Source: Kordia algicida
Lineage (GTDB): Bacteria > Bacteroidota > Bacteroidia > Flavobacteriales > Flavobacteriaceae
Direction: 5' to 3' (one strand)
Length of the DNA: 64,000 bases
NCBI RefSeq assembly: GCF_051013375.1
Contig: NZ_CP142125.1
The notes under the pieces are model-generated. The model did not search any database. It saw only the letters and a list, made by a program, of their open reading frames with translations, and had not been told where the DNA came from. Shown piece by piece: positions 1 through 8,706 of the stretch (the stretch's first letter is position 1; each line of letters begins with the position of its first letter). Made by a program: the position numbers and the translations under genes.

Positions 1-1
1 T

Positions 2-2092
2 CCTGAATATTTTTTCCTCGCACGAAAGATTAAATTAGTTCCGAACAAGAAAATCGTTTCTGGTTTTACCAACTTATATATTGCAGATGTTCCAACGCCA
101 ATTGGAATTCCTTTTGCGTATTTTCCGTTAACGGACGATAGAGCTTCTGGTTTTATCTTCCCTACTTTTGGAGAAAACAGTAGTCGTGGGTATTTCTTTC
201 AGAATGGAGGATATTATTTTGCCGTCAGTGATTACTTCGATCTCGCGCTTCTGGGTGATTATTATACCAATGGAAGTTATGCCTTTCGGGGCGAATCCAA
301 TTATGCGTTGCGGTATCGCTTCCGCGGAAACCTAAGTGTACGATTTGAAGCCGTAATTAACAGTCAACGAGGCTTCCCAGATTACAGCAAATCCAACATT
401 TACAATATTCGTTGGTCACACAATCAAGATGCAAAAGCAAATCCGAATTCGCGTTTTTCTGCTTCGGTAAACTTAGGTAGTAGCTCGTTTTACCAAGCTT
501 CTATCAATCAATTAAATACTCCAAATTTCTTGAATAACACGCTGAATTCGTCAGTTTCGTATTCCAAAACATTTCCATCATATCCATCAGTAAACATTTC
601 GCTTACGGCGACGCATTCGCAAAATACCAACACAGAAAGCATCAACCTTACACTTCCTACATTACAAGCAAGTGTAGAACGTATTTATCCATTTGCGCCA
701 AAAGACGGAACGAAAAAAGGAATCATTCAAAATATTAACTTTCAATACAATTTACGAGGAGAAAATAGAATTAATACTACCGATTCGTTATTCTTTAAGA
801 AAGAAATGTTTGATGATGCCAAAATGGGACTGAGACACAGTATTCCTGTCAACACGAACTTTAAATTATTGAAATACTTAAGTGTGAGTTTGGGTGGAAA
901 CTATGATGAAGTCTGGACGTTTAAAACCACGGAACGTTCGGATGCTATTATTGATCCTGACGATCCTACAATGACAGAGCAAATTGCTTCTGTAAAAGAC
1001 ACTATTAATGGTTTTGATTCTTACAGAACCTACAATTTTAGTGCAAGTATTGGTACTACGTTATATGGTACATTTGATCGTGGAGAAGATCGAAAAATTC
1101 AAGCCATTCGACATACATTACGACCTTCTATAAGTTATAGCTACAATCCTGCTTTCGATCAATATTATGATACGTATATAATTGATGCCGAAAATAGAAC
1201 AATGCAAGAATATACACGTTTTGAAGATGGACTTTTTGGCGTGCCGAGTCAAACATTTGCAAGTTCTATAGGATTAAACGTCGCCAATACGGTAGAAGCC
1301 AAAGTACGTTCAAACGATTCTACACAAACAGAACCCAAAAAGGTAATGTTATTAAACAGTTTAAACTTTGCTACAAGTTATAATATTGCTGCCGATTCTT
1401 TGGCTTGGGCTCCAGTGCGCGTTTCTGGTAGCACCGTGTTATTTAATAATAAACTAAATGTGAATTTTGGTGCAAATCTAGATCCGTATGCGATTGATAA
1501 CCAAGGTACACGAATTAATAAATTTAATATTGATAATGGTGGAAGTTTATTTCGTTTAACGAGCGCCAACATGACCCTAAATTATTCTTTCTCTAGTAAA
1601 AGTTTTGAAGGAAAAGGGAACAATGCTGATAATACCCGAAGTGGTGGACGTGATGATGACTTATTTGGTCGAGCACAAGATTTTAGTGACCGAAATTCCT
1701 TTCGGGATGAAGACGATGATGATGACGAAGAAAAAGAAGACGTTGAAGCCTATCGCGCTAAGATTCCGTGGGACTTACGAGTCGCCTATTCTTTGACGTA
1801 TCTCAACAGCAATCGACAAAATGAAATATCCAACAACTCGCTAATGTTTTCTGGTAATGTGGAATTAACGCCGCAATGGAAAGTAGGAATTTCTTCGGGT
1901 TATGACTTTAAAAACAAAGGTTTTACCTATACACAAATGCGTTTTGAACGTGACTTGAAAAGTTGGCGAATCAATTTTAACTGGGTTCCGTTTAGTACCA
2001 GAGCTTCTTGGTATTTCTTTATCGGAATTAAAGCATCTATCTTACAAGATATTAAGTGGGAACAACGAAGCGAACCAGATAGAAGGTTGTAG
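2..2092 (+). CDS. lptD: LPS-assembly protein LptD, C-terminal part (5' end outside window)
   Basis: This reading frame is open from the left edge, so the gene begins before the window; about 696 residues are visible. The early visible part contains the stretch around 'IADVPTPIGIPFAYFPLTD' followed by 'ASGFIFPTFGE', a hallmark I recognise from Bacteroidota LptD homologues, and the rest consists of alternating polar/hydrophobic beta strands ending in aromatic residues, as expected of an outer-membrane barrel. LptD forms the outer-membrane translocon that inserts lipopolysaccharide at the cell surface together with LptE. A very acidic Asp/Glu patch lies near residues 565-585 of the visible part, probably an extracellular loop. 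The first possible in-frame start inside the window (TTG at 308) is only internal and should not be used. Family assignment is from sequence style, without a search. Confidence 0.85.
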   Translation, partial: PEYFFLARKIKLVPNKKIVSGFTNLYIADVPTPIGIPFAYFPLTDDRASGFIFPTFGENSSRGYFFQNGGYYFAVSDYFDLALLGDYYTNGSYAFRGESNYALRYRFRGNLSVRFEAVINSQRGFPDYSKSNIYNIRWSHNQDAKANPNSRFSASVNLGSSSFYQASINQLNTPNFLNNTLNSSVSYSKTFPSYPSVNISLTATHSQNTNTESINLTLPTLQASVERIYPFAPKDGTKKGIIQNINFQYNLRGENRINTTDSLFFKKEMFDDAKMGLRHSIPVNTNFKLLKYLSVSLGGNYDEVWTFKTTERSDAIIDPDDPTMTEQIASVKDTINGFDSYRTYNFSASIGTTLYGTFDRGEDRKIQAIRHTLRPSISYSYNPAFDQYYDTYIIDAENRTMQEYTRFEDGLFGVPSQTFASSIGLNVANTVEAKVRSNDSTQTEPKKVMLLNSLNFATSYNIAADSLAWAPVRVSGSTVLFNNKLNVNFGANLDPYAIDNQGTRINKFNIDNGGSLFRLTSANMTLNYSFSSKSFEGKGNNADNTRSGGRDDDLFGRAQDFSDRNSFRDEDDDDDEEKEDVEAYRAKIPWDLRVAYSLTYLNSNRQNEISNNSLMFSGNVELTPQWKVGISSGYDFKNKGFTYTQMRFERDLKSWRINFNWVPFSTRASWYFFIGIKASILQDIKWEQRSEPDRRL

Positions 2093-2165
2093 TTTTAGAC
2101 TTTGTTAGACTTTTTAGACTTGCTTAGACTGGTTAGGTTTTTAGATTGGTTTTACTTTTAGATTG
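2093..2165 (+). repeat. Degenerate 'TTTTAGACT/TTAGATTG' short repeats
   Basis: The stretch after the lptD stop consists of about seven degenerate copies of TTTTAGACTT / CTTAGACTGG / TTTTAGATTG. The same TTTTAGA(C/T)TG core recurs next to the GCTACGC repeats near 52.03-52.08 kb. No gene and no clear terminator hairpin is visible here. Confidence 0.45.
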
Positions 2166-2262
2166 TGGAATTTTTGAATAACTTTCAGCTGTTTTTCTAA
2201 TACGATTATTTCTTGTAAGAAAAACAAAAAACCAATTACTCATAACCAAAAAAACACAACTA

Positions 2263-2652
2263 ATGTCAAAAAGAATCATTACTACACCAAACGCACCTGC
2301 GCCTATTGGACCGTACAATCAAGCAACACTTATCAACGGAACTTTATATACTTCGGGACAAATTGCCATTAATCCAGAAACGGGAGAACTGCTAAAAGGT
2401 TCTATTGAAGAAGAAACCAAACTCGTCATGGAAAACATGAAAGCAGTGTTGGCTGCTGCCGATATGACTTTTGAGAATGTTGTAAAAACATCTATTTTCA
2501 TTAGTGACATGCATAATTTTAGCCAGATAAACAGCGTATACGGTCAGTATTTTAATGATGAAACTGCACCAGCGCGAGAAACGGTAGAAGTTGCCAATTT
2601 ACCAAAGTTTGTCAATGTAGAAATTTCTATGATTGCTGTAGAAAACGCTTAA
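2263..2652 (+). CDS. ridA: RidA family 2-iminobutanoate/2-iminopropanoate deaminase
   Basis: At 129 residues this is the usual RidA length. RidA proteins are cytosolic trimers that hydrolyse reactive enamine/imine intermediates released by PLP enzymes such as threonine dehydratase. The sequence shows the N-terminal 'APAPIGPYNQA', the 'LYTSGQIAINPETGEL' strand and the C-terminal 'PARETVEVANLP' segment that carries the substrate-binding arginine, followed by a strand ending in an acidic residue, all typical of active RidA. The ATG at 2263 gives the canonical N-terminus. The gene stands alone between lptD and a clear terminator, so it is probably monocistronic. Confidence in the family is high. 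Confidence 0.95.
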   Translation: MSKRIITTPNAPAPIGPYNQATLINGTLYTSGQIAINPETGELLKGSIEEETKLVMENMKAVLAAADMTFENVVKTSIFISDMHNFSQINSVYGQYFNDETAPARETVEVANLPKFVNVEISMIAVENA

Positions 2653-2678
2653 AAGTAAAAACATCATCATAACACTCA

Positions 2679-2715
2679 AAACCTCGTAGATATTTCATAT
2701 TTACGAGGTTTTTTT
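2679..2715 (+). terminator. Rho-independent terminator after ridA
   Basis: AACCTCGTA (2680-2688) pairs with TACGAGGTT (2702-2710), followed by a T-run. It lies 27 bases after the ridA stop. The rest of the gap up to 3054 is AT-rich with no gene that I can see. Confidence 0.85.
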
Positions 2716-3054
2716 ATGAAACATCTACTTTCTCCTCAATTTAAAAAACTACCAAATTTACTATAAAATAAAAAAAATCACACATTGATTTTTACGGTTT
2801 TTCCATACTTAACGAAATTTTAGAAAACAAGCATAAAAGCCTGATTTTTAGTTATAAAATCGTTAAAATTTATAAAAAATATTTAAAATATGTAGCTTTA
2901 ATCTTATTTTTATAAATCTTAATTTCTACTTTATTAGAAGTGTAAATCTTTTTATATAGTAATCTATATCTTATTTATTAATAGAATTAAAAGGCAGTAC
3001 ATCTCTGTGTGACTTTTAAAGTTATTTTATTATTAACCATTAAATCAAACTGTT

Positions 3055-4011
3055 ATGAGAAAAATTTTACTTTATTCAATCTTTTTAATTTATTGTATCA
3101 CATATGCACAATCACCGAGTGGTTGCGATTCCACAGATTGGCCAGATACCGTATATCAATCTGGAAACGGAGTTGCCTTTAGTGTTCCAGAAGGTTCGGG
3201 CGAAGGCTGGACCTATAAATGGATAGTTACCTCTCCAAATTTGGATATTGTTTCAGGACAAGGAACACCAACCGCATACATTAAAGGAAATATGGGACAT
3301 GATAGCGGAACTGTTTATGTTGTAAAATGTAAAGATTTTGAAAGCGCGTGCTCTGATATGAAAACCGTAACCATTGAAACCAATTGGGAACCTACACCAA
3401 CACCAATTCCGTTACTTACGTGTATTGGTTATGAATCTGTTGTTCCTGAAGATATTACGCTAGAAGGCAAACTAAATGTTTGTACAGCAAGTAGCCTTAC
3501 AAACTTAGCTGATACAACATTAAATCTCACATTTACTTGGTCAATTAAATTTGATGATGGAACGTTGTTAGTCTTGAACGGATTAAATCCTGTTTTTAGA
3601 GAAAAATGTCTAGAAAATCCTGTAAGAAGCATCGGATTAGAAATTTCGAATGGGATCCTTTCTAAGAAATTTTATGCTGGTGTATTAATTGGAATTCATC
3701 ATATTCCTGGCTTTGGAATTTTAGACCTTCTTACCTCTTGTGTTACTGGAGAAAGTTGCGATGATTCTAACGGACTCCTTTTTAGAAATATACAAATATT
3801 TCCAAATCCAACTACTTCTACAATTCGATTCAGTGGTGATAATTTAGACGACTATTCAATTGTAATTTTTGATAGTAATGGAGAAAAAATTATGGAAAAA
3901 CCCACTATTTCTAAAGAAATCAATCTTAAAAATCAACAAAAAGGTTTGTATTTCTATGTAGTTAGAGATCGTGAAGGAAATGAAAAAACGGGAAAAATCA
4001 TTCGAAATTAA
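3055..4011 (+). CDS. Secreted protein with PKD-like domain and T9SS sorting tail
   Basis: 318 residues. The N-terminus (MRKILLYSIFLIYCITYAQ) is a signal peptide. Residues about 25-105 resemble a PKD/Ig-like module ('GSGEGWTYKWIVTSPN', 'CSDMKTVTIE'). The last 75 residues, starting at 'IQIFPNPTTSTIRF' and including 'IVIFDSNGEKIME' and 'GLYFYVVRD', are a type A sorting domain of the type IX secretion system, so the protein is expected to cross the outer membrane and be released or anchored at the surface. Several cysteines in the middle (around residues 105-130 and 190-230) could form disulfides. The central region (about 110-240) matches nothing that I recognise and no enzymatic motif is visible. 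Function unknown; adhesion or surface decoration is only a guess. Confidence 0.8.
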   Translation: MRKILLYSIFLIYCITYAQSPSGCDSTDWPDTVYQSGNGVAFSVPEGSGEGWTYKWIVTSPNLDIVSGQGTPTAYIKGNMGHDSGTVYVVKCKDFESACSDMKTVTIETNWEPTPTPIPLLTCIGYESVVPEDITLEGKLNVCTASSLTNLADTTLNLTFTWSIKFDDGTLLVLNGLNPVFREKCLENPVRSIGLEISNGILSKKFYAGVLIGIHHIPGFGILDLLTSCVTGESCDDSNGLLFRNIQIFPNPTTSTIRFSGDNLDDYSIVIFDSNGEKIMEKPTISKEINLKNQQKGLYFYVVRDREGNEKTGKIIRN

Positions 4012-4019
4012 AATTGTAA

Positions 4020-4177
4020 AAGAGGTTGTCTCAAAAGTTCAATTTCTAACAAGTATAACTCATGTATTAAACTTTATTCAGTAAGGTTTTGAGTTCTTAT
4101 AGCCTTCTAAAGTCAATATGATGAGTTCTATATCAATTCTAAAATAACCTTTAAAGTACCTTTTGAAACAACCTCTT
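4020..4177. repeat. Long inverted-repeat element (17-bp arms, 122-bp interior)
   Basis: AGAGGTTGTCTCAAAAG (4021-4037) is matched by its inverted copy CTTTTGAAACAACCTCT (4160-4176) with one mismatch. Inside, further pairing is possible (ATAACTCAT with ATGAGTT). It follows the T9SS gene by a few bases. The arms are related (13 of 17 positions) to those of the element at 5454-5519 on the other side of the next gene. It could be a terminator-like hairpin, or a MITE-like remnant, since arms of this type resemble ends of some insertion sequences. No transposase is present. The remainder of the gap to 4371 shows nothing else. Confidence 0.6.
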
Positions 4178-4371
4178 TGTATTTAAGCATTAATGATATT
4201 TTTAGAATACTATAACGCTTCATTACGTTAAAATTACCAAATCTAGAACTTCAAAATAGTATTGAAAAAAAGTATTTACACTAATAAATTCAGCGAATGA
4301 ACTAATATGTGTATCGTAAAATGTGTATTTTTGAATTTAAACCATGCATTGTTAAAATCTAAAAACATCAT

Positions 4372-5427
4372 TTGAATATACTACTCATCATACTGTCCTT
4401 TCTTTTTTCTATAGTAAGCTACTTTCCTGCTTTCCGTATTTCACATTGGACATTTCGTATGTTTGACTACATTCGAATTCAAATTTTAGTCATTCAGATT
4501 TTACTTTTAATTGGACTCGTAGTTTATTATCAAGAAGATGCAACTCTATTTCTTACTGCGTTAATATTCTTGAGTATAACTATCTTTTATCAGATATGTA
4601 TCATTTTCCCATATCTTCCTACATACAATATTTTTAAAAAACCTTCACAAGCAAACAATACAATTTCAGTAATTAGTGTAAATGTACTTCAAAGCAATAC
4701 AGATTATGAGCGACTTATTAAATTAGTAAAAGAAGTACAACCAGATATATTATTAACATTAGAAACAAACAAAGCTTGGGAAGAAGCGCTAGAAGTTTTG
4801 GAAGATGATTTTTCATTTGTGTACAAAATTCCGAAAGAAAATAGATATGGAATTCACTTTTACACCAAACTTAAAGTAGAACATATAGACGAACATTATT
4901 TTATTGCTGACGACAGACCTGCCCTTGAAGCACATATGTTTGATAATGATGGAAATGATTTCGTCTTTTGGGGAATTCATCCGCCACCGCCAGCTCCACA
5001 AGAAAAACCTACTGCCAGACAAAAAGATGCAGAATTGCTAAAAGTGGCAAAATTAGTACGAGATTTAAAATCTCCAAGCATTGTTACGGGAGACTTCAAT
5101 AATGTATGCTGGTCAAGAAGTGCACGACTTTTTGCAAAAGTTTCAGGCTTGCAAGATTCTCGATTGGGAAAAGGAATTCACGCAACATTTCCTGTACGTC
5201 CGAGTTTTATGCGATTTCCGCTAGATTTACTATTCAGTTCAGAAGAAATTCAAGTACACAATATCAAAACTCTAAGTGATATTGGTTCCGATCATTTACC
5301 TTTTTATTGTGAATTTACTGTGGTAAAATCAAGCTTTTCAGAAGCAGAAAAATTAGAATCTGAATTAAAAGAAAAAGTAGATGATATTATTGATGAAGGT
5401 CATGTTGCCGTAGAGGAAGAAGAATAG
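4372..5427 (+). CDS. Membrane-anchored endonuclease/exonuclease/phosphatase family protein
   Basis: 351 residues. Three hydrophobic segments (about residues 1-20, 35-55 and 60-85) form an N-terminal membrane anchor, followed by an EEP fold from about residue 100: 'VISVNVLQSN' (first strand with the metal-binding Asn), 'QPDILLTLETN' (Glu ligand), 'FWGIHPPPPAPQ', 'IVTGDFNN' near residue 240 and 'GSDHLPFYCEF' near 305 with the catalytic Asp-His. Such proteins hydrolyse phosphodiester bonds in nucleic acids or lipids; the substrate cannot be told here. The catalytic domain probably faces the periplasm. The TTG at 4372 is the only reasonable start; a TATTTTTG (-7-like) box lies at 4326-4333. The C-terminus is a run of Glu. 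The gene is isolated between two related inverted repeats. Confidence 0.8.
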   Translation: MNILLIILSFLFSIVSYFPAFRISHWTFRMFDYIRIQILVIQILLLIGLVVYYQEDATLFLTALIFLSITIFYQICIIFPYLPTYNIFKKPSQANNTISVISVNVLQSNTDYERLIKLVKEVQPDILLTLETNKAWEEALEVLEDDFSFVYKIPKENRYGIHFYTKLKVEHIDEHYFIADDRPALEAHMFDNDGNDFVFWGIHPPPPAPQEKPTARQKDAELLKVAKLVRDLKSPSIVTGDFNNVCWSRSARLFAKVSGLQDSRLGKGIHATFPVRPSFMRFPLDLLFSSEEIQVHNIKTLSDIGSDHLPFYCEFTVVKSSFSEAEKLESELKEKVDDIIDEGHVAVEEEE

Positions 5428-5453
5428 CTAAAATTCAAAGTATACAAACTAAA

Positions 5454-5519
5454 AGAAGCTGTTTAAAAAGTCAAAATTTCATTAAAATGATACTTGCGAA
5501 TACTTTTTAAACAGCTTCT
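5454..5519. repeat. Perfect 17-bp inverted repeat
   Basis: AGAAGCTGTTTAAAAAG (5454-5470) and its exact inverse CTTTTTAAACAGCTTCT (5503-5519) flank a 32-bp interior. It starts 26 bases after the stop of the upstream gene, which fits a transcription-ending hairpin, but there is no T-run after the right arm. The arms are a degenerate version of those at 4021-4037/4160-4176. Confidence 0.65.
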
Positions 5520-5594
5520 GTATATTTCTAATGATGTTGGCAAGGCTTTAGAGATTTGTTGGAGAATTGAATTTTCAAACATTAAATATTATAA

Positions 5595-5618
5595 CAAAAA
5601 AAGCGAACCGAAGTTCGC
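5595..5618 (-). terminator. Terminator of the minus-strand peptide gene
   Basis: On the minus strand GCGAAC-TTCG-GTTCGC is followed by TTTTTTTT. It lies 31 bases downstream of the small peptide gene 5649-5819 and supports that gene as a real transcript. Confidence 0.8.
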
Positions 5619-5648
5619 TCTATAGCATTTACTATGTGACACTCTGAA

Positions 5649-5819
5649 TTAGAACCAATCACATAAAAACTCTGTCCATTTACAGGATTGATCCCAAGAT
5701 TTTCCGCACAGACCAACCCAAGAATTTGTACCCGCAGCACCACCTTTTGTAGCGTTTGCATCTAAGTTTGAAACTGATTTTTTGTTTAATTTTAATGATT
5801 TAAGATCTCTTTTTTTCAT
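5649..5819 (-). CDS. Lanthipeptide-type precursor peptide (56 aa)
   Basis: 56 residues. The N-terminal leader 'MKKRDLKSLKLNKKSVSNLD' carries the 'LxLNKxxVSxL' pattern of Bacteroidota class I lanthipeptide-like precursors, followed by 'ATKGG' (double-glycine cleavage-type site) and a 30-residue core containing three Cys, three Trp and several Ser/Thr ('GLCGKSWDQSCKW', 'FLCDWF'). No LanB/LanC, radical SAM or peptidase-ABC transporter gene is in the window, so any maturation machinery would be elsewhere. A good terminator follows and a TATTTTTG box lies upstream. Assignment rests on leader style only; the product is unknown. Confidence 0.7.
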   Translation of the reverse strand: MKKRDLKSLKLNKKSVSNLDANATKGGAAGTNSWVGLCGKSWDQSCKWTEFLCDWF

Positions 5820-5861
5820 GATTTTAATGTTTAAAATTAGTGTTTTGTATTCCTAAATTTA

Positions 5862-5869
5862 CAAAAATA
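5862..5869 (-). promoter_or_regulatory. Possible -7 promoter box for the 5649-5819 peptide
   Basis: The minus strand reads TATTTTTG, matching the Bacteroidota -7 consensus TAnnTTTG, 42 bases upstream of the ATG. No clear TTTG -33 box is visible at the right distance, so this is tentative. Confidence 0.3.
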
Positions 5870-6041
5870 TCTCACGCTGTTTATTTTTATTCTGATTAAT
5901 TATGTAAGAAATAACAATTTAATCACAAAACTTTCTATAAACTCAACACTACTCCAAACCGCACTATTAGTAAGGCGTTCACATAGAATCTTTTATAATA
6001 ATTTCTGTAACTTTTGTCATTAATTATTTAAAAATAATCTT

Positions 6042-6215
6042 ATGTTACAACAAATTAAAAAAGTAGGCTCCGTATTGAGCAAATCAAAACAAAAAGTAAT
6101 TCTTGGTGGAAAAGCGCCTGGATGCGATCAAAATGGTGATATGTGCTGCATTACCAATTCCGAAGGCGAATATGAATGCGAAGTAGCAACTTGTAGAGGC
6201 GGAAGCTGCCGATAA
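6042..6215 (+). CDS. Small Cys-rich double-glycine peptide (57 aa)
   Basis: 57 residues, starting at the ATG at 6042. The N-terminal 'MLQQIKKVGSVLSKSKQKVI' ends in 'LGG', a double-glycine-type leader junction, followed by a 34-residue core with six Cys ('PGCDQNGDMCCITN', 'ECEVATCRGGSCR'). This is the layout of a secreted bacteriocin-like or natural-product precursor. The leader differs from the 'LNK' leaders of the other peptides in the window. It is divergent to the 5649-5819 peptide and 84 bases upstream of the penicillin acylase gene. No export or modification gene is adjacent. Function unknown. Confidence 0.6.
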   Translation: MLQQIKKVGSVLSKSKQKVILGGKAPGCDQNGDMCCITNSEGEYECEVATCRGGSCR

Positions 6216-6299
6216 ACGATAGCTTCACTACAGATTACCAACATCTCTAAAAACTTGTATTGTAAATAAATTTTCGTAGTTTTAAAAAAACCATCATTT

Positions 6300-8669
6300 G
6301 TGAAGAAAGCTGCTAAAATTATTGGAATCCTTTTGCTCATTATTGCCATTGGCATATACATTTTCTATCGAACTTTACTACCAACCTATAATGGAAATCT
6401 AGACATTGCCAACGTACAAGAAGAAGTAACCATTCATTACGATACGTATGGAATTCCGCATATTTACGCCAACAACGAAACGGATGCATTTACGGCTTTG
6501 GGATTTGTACATGCACAAGATCGACTGTGGCAAATGGAATTAATTCGCAGGATTGCGCCGGGAAGACTTTCTGAAGTATTTGGTGAAGCTACCTTACCAA
6601 CCGATCGTTTTTTTGTTGCTTCTGGAATTGATGAAAACTCCGAAAAAACAGTTAATACACTCGATAAAAACTCCAAAAGCTACAAACTTGCACAAGCATA
6701 TATCAACGGAATCAACGAATTTATTGAACACGGCGCTACACCAATTGAATTTTACCTTACGGGAATTGACAAAACTGAATTCACCATAAAAGACATTCAT
6801 AATATCTTTGGCTACATGGCGTTTAGCTTTGCCATGGCGCATAAAACCGATCCGTTATTGACAAGCATTCAGCAGGAATTAGGAAACGAATACTTAACCG
6901 ATTTAGGATTGCACATTGATCCGAAAACGACACTTTTACAAAACTATCCGAAAAACACAGCAAAAGTTAAAAACACCTTAGTTTCTTCGATTGACAAAGC
7001 GTTGAAACCATTGCCAATTCCGCAATTTATTGGAAGCAACAGTTGGGTTATAGCGCCACAAAAAACAGCCACAGGAAAAGTGCTTTTTGCCAATGACCCG
7101 CATATTGGATTTTCACAACCTTCGGTTTGGTATGAAGCGCATGTACATACACCAACCTACGAAATGTACGGTTATCACTTGGCTGGAACACCATTTCCAA
7201 TGTTAGGCCACAATCGGAAAATTGCCTACGGAATGACGATGTTTGAAAACGATGATATTGATTTCTATTGGGAGGAAAATAATACTACAGATGCTTCACA
7301 ATACAAAACACCAACAGGTTTTGCTACGTTTGAAACGACCACGAAAACAATCAAAGTTAAAGATGCAGATGATGTAACCTTAACCCTAAAACGTTCTGTT
7401 CACGGACCTATTTTAAACGGAATTGCCAATGGAATTGATTTTGAAAAACCTGTCGCGATGTGTTGGGTCTATACACAACGAAAAAATCAGTTGTTGGAAG
7501 CTTGCTATAGGATGTCGCATGCAGAAAATCAGCAGGAATTTGAACAAACAGTAGGAAAAATTCATGCGCCAGGATTAAATTTAATGTATGGCGATGCAGA
7601 AAATAATATTGGTTGGTACGCTGTCGGACAGCTTATTGAACGACCTTCACATGTAAATTCGAAATTAATTTTAAACGGAAGTTCAGGGAAAGATGAACCG
7701 ATTCGTTTTATGGATGCTTCTGAAAATCCAAGAGCAACCAATCCGCCGTGGAATTATGTGTATTCTGCAAACAATCAGCCAGACAGTATCAACGGAAGTT
7801 TATATCCAGGATATTATTTGCCCGAAAACAGAGCAAAACGCATTGTAGAATTGATTGAAGCCAAAGATACATGGACAAAAGCAGACATGATGGAAATGAC
7901 ACTTGATGTGACGGCAAAAGTGCATGCAGAGACCATTCAGGAGGTTTTGAAGCTTATTGAAAATAATGAATTTTCTGCAAAAGAAAAACAAGCAATCACC
8001 GTACTTCAAAACTGGAATGGTGACAATCAACTTACTGATATTGCGCCTACGATGTATCATAGTTTTATCTATCAATATTTAAAAAATACTTTTGCAGACG
8101 AACTCGATCAGGAAACATTTGAAATGCTGATTAAGACACACATTCTAAAACGTTTTACTTCTCCACTACTCTATCAAGAATCTGTTTGGTACGATGATGT
8201 TTCTACAGAAAAAGAAGAAACGCGAAAAGATATTTTACTAAAGTCTTTTAAAGAAGCCATTGCAAATTTGGAAACACAATTGGGAAAAGATATGAACGCT
8301 TGGACATGGAATAAAGTGCATACTGTGGAACATCCACATCCAATTGGACAAGTAGAAAGCTTGCGTTCGTTTTTTAATGTTGGACCATACGAAGTTCCTG
8401 GAACGCGTGAAGTGATTAACAATTTGGGCTATCACTATGATAATTCGGGAACGTATAAAGTGTATTTCGGACCTTCCACGCGACGCATTGTAGATTTTTC
8501 AGACATTGAAAACAGCATGAGTATTTTGCCAACGGGACAATCTGGAAATCCGTTTAGTGAACATTATGACGATCAGGCAGCAATGTACGTTCAAGGGAAA
8601 TTTAGAAAAATGATGTTAAACAAAGAAGAAATTGAACGAACTGCAAAAAATACACTTACTTTAAAATAA
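6300..8669 (+). CDS. Penicillin acylase family protein (S45 Ntn hydrolase)
   Basis: 789 residues, typical for this family of autoprocessed N-terminal-nucleophile amidohydrolases that cleave amide side chains (beta-lactam acyl groups, acyl-homoserine lactones or other N-acyl compounds). An uncleaved N-terminal hydrophobic segment (residues 6-24) targets it to the periplasm. The alpha-chain region has 'DTYGIPHIYANNETDAFTAL' and 'GFVHAQDRLWQMELIRR'. The beta-chain begins at 'GSNSWVIAP': Ser246, right after Gly245, is the expected nucleophile exposed by cleavage. 'NDPHIGFSQPSVWYEAHV', 'GTPFPMLGHNRKIAYGMT' and the C-terminal 'GQSGNPFSEHYDD' are all family features. The start is a GTG at 6300. Substrate cannot be deduced; AHL acylase (quorum quenching) is one option. 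Confidence 0.92.
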   Translation: MKKAAKIIGILLLIIAIGIYIFYRTLLPTYNGNLDIANVQEEVTIHYDTYGIPHIYANNETDAFTALGFVHAQDRLWQMELIRRIAPGRLSEVFGEATLPTDRFFVASGIDENSEKTVNTLDKNSKSYKLAQAYINGINEFIEHGATPIEFYLTGIDKTEFTIKDIHNIFGYMAFSFAMAHKTDPLLTSIQQELGNEYLTDLGLHIDPKTTLLQNYPKNTAKVKNTLVSSIDKALKPLPIPQFIGSNSWVIAPQKTATGKVLFANDPHIGFSQPSVWYEAHVHTPTYEMYGYHLAGTPFPMLGHNRKIAYGMTMFENDDIDFYWEENNTTDASQYKTPTGFATFETTTKTIKVKDADDVTLTLKRSVHGPILNGIANGIDFEKPVAMCWVYTQRKNQLLEACYRMSHAENQQEFEQTVGKIHAPGLNLMYGDAENNIGWYAVGQLIERPSHVNSKLILNGSSGKDEPIRFMDASENPRATNPPWNYVYSANNQPDSINGSLYPGYYLPENRAKRIVELIEAKDTWTKADMMEMTLDVTAKVHAETIQEVLKLIENNEFSAKEKQAITVLQNWNGDNQLTDIAPTMYHSFIYQYLKNTFADELDQETFEMLIKTHILKRFTSPLLYQESVWYDDVSTEKEETRKDILLKSFKEAIANLETQLGKDMNAWTWNKVHTVEHPHPIGQVESLRSFFNVGPYEVPGTREVINNLGYHYDNSGTYKVYFGPSTRRIVDFSDIENSMSILPTGQSGNPFSEHYDDQAAMYVQGKFRKMMLNKEEIERTAKNTLTLK

Positions 8670-8679
8670 AAATATAATT

Positions 8680-8687
8680 TACCTTTG
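8680..8687 (+). promoter_or_regulatory. Possible -7 promoter box upstream of the DUF4252 gene
   Basis: TACCTTTG matches the Bacteroidota TAnnTTTG element and lies 19 bases before the ATG at 8707. No convincing -33 TTTG is seen, so it is tentative. Confidence 0.3.
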
Positions 8688-8706
8688 TTAACACCAAAAT
8701 CAACCA

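Noticed and set aside
308..2092. A complete gene starting at the TTG at 308
   Set aside because: The frame is open to the left edge and the part before 308 carries conserved LptD sequence, so the gene is only partly in the window.
4020..5519. Composite transposon carrying the EEP gene
   Set aside because: No transposase, no target-site duplication that I can see, and the elements are short hairpins; kept only as a repeat observation.
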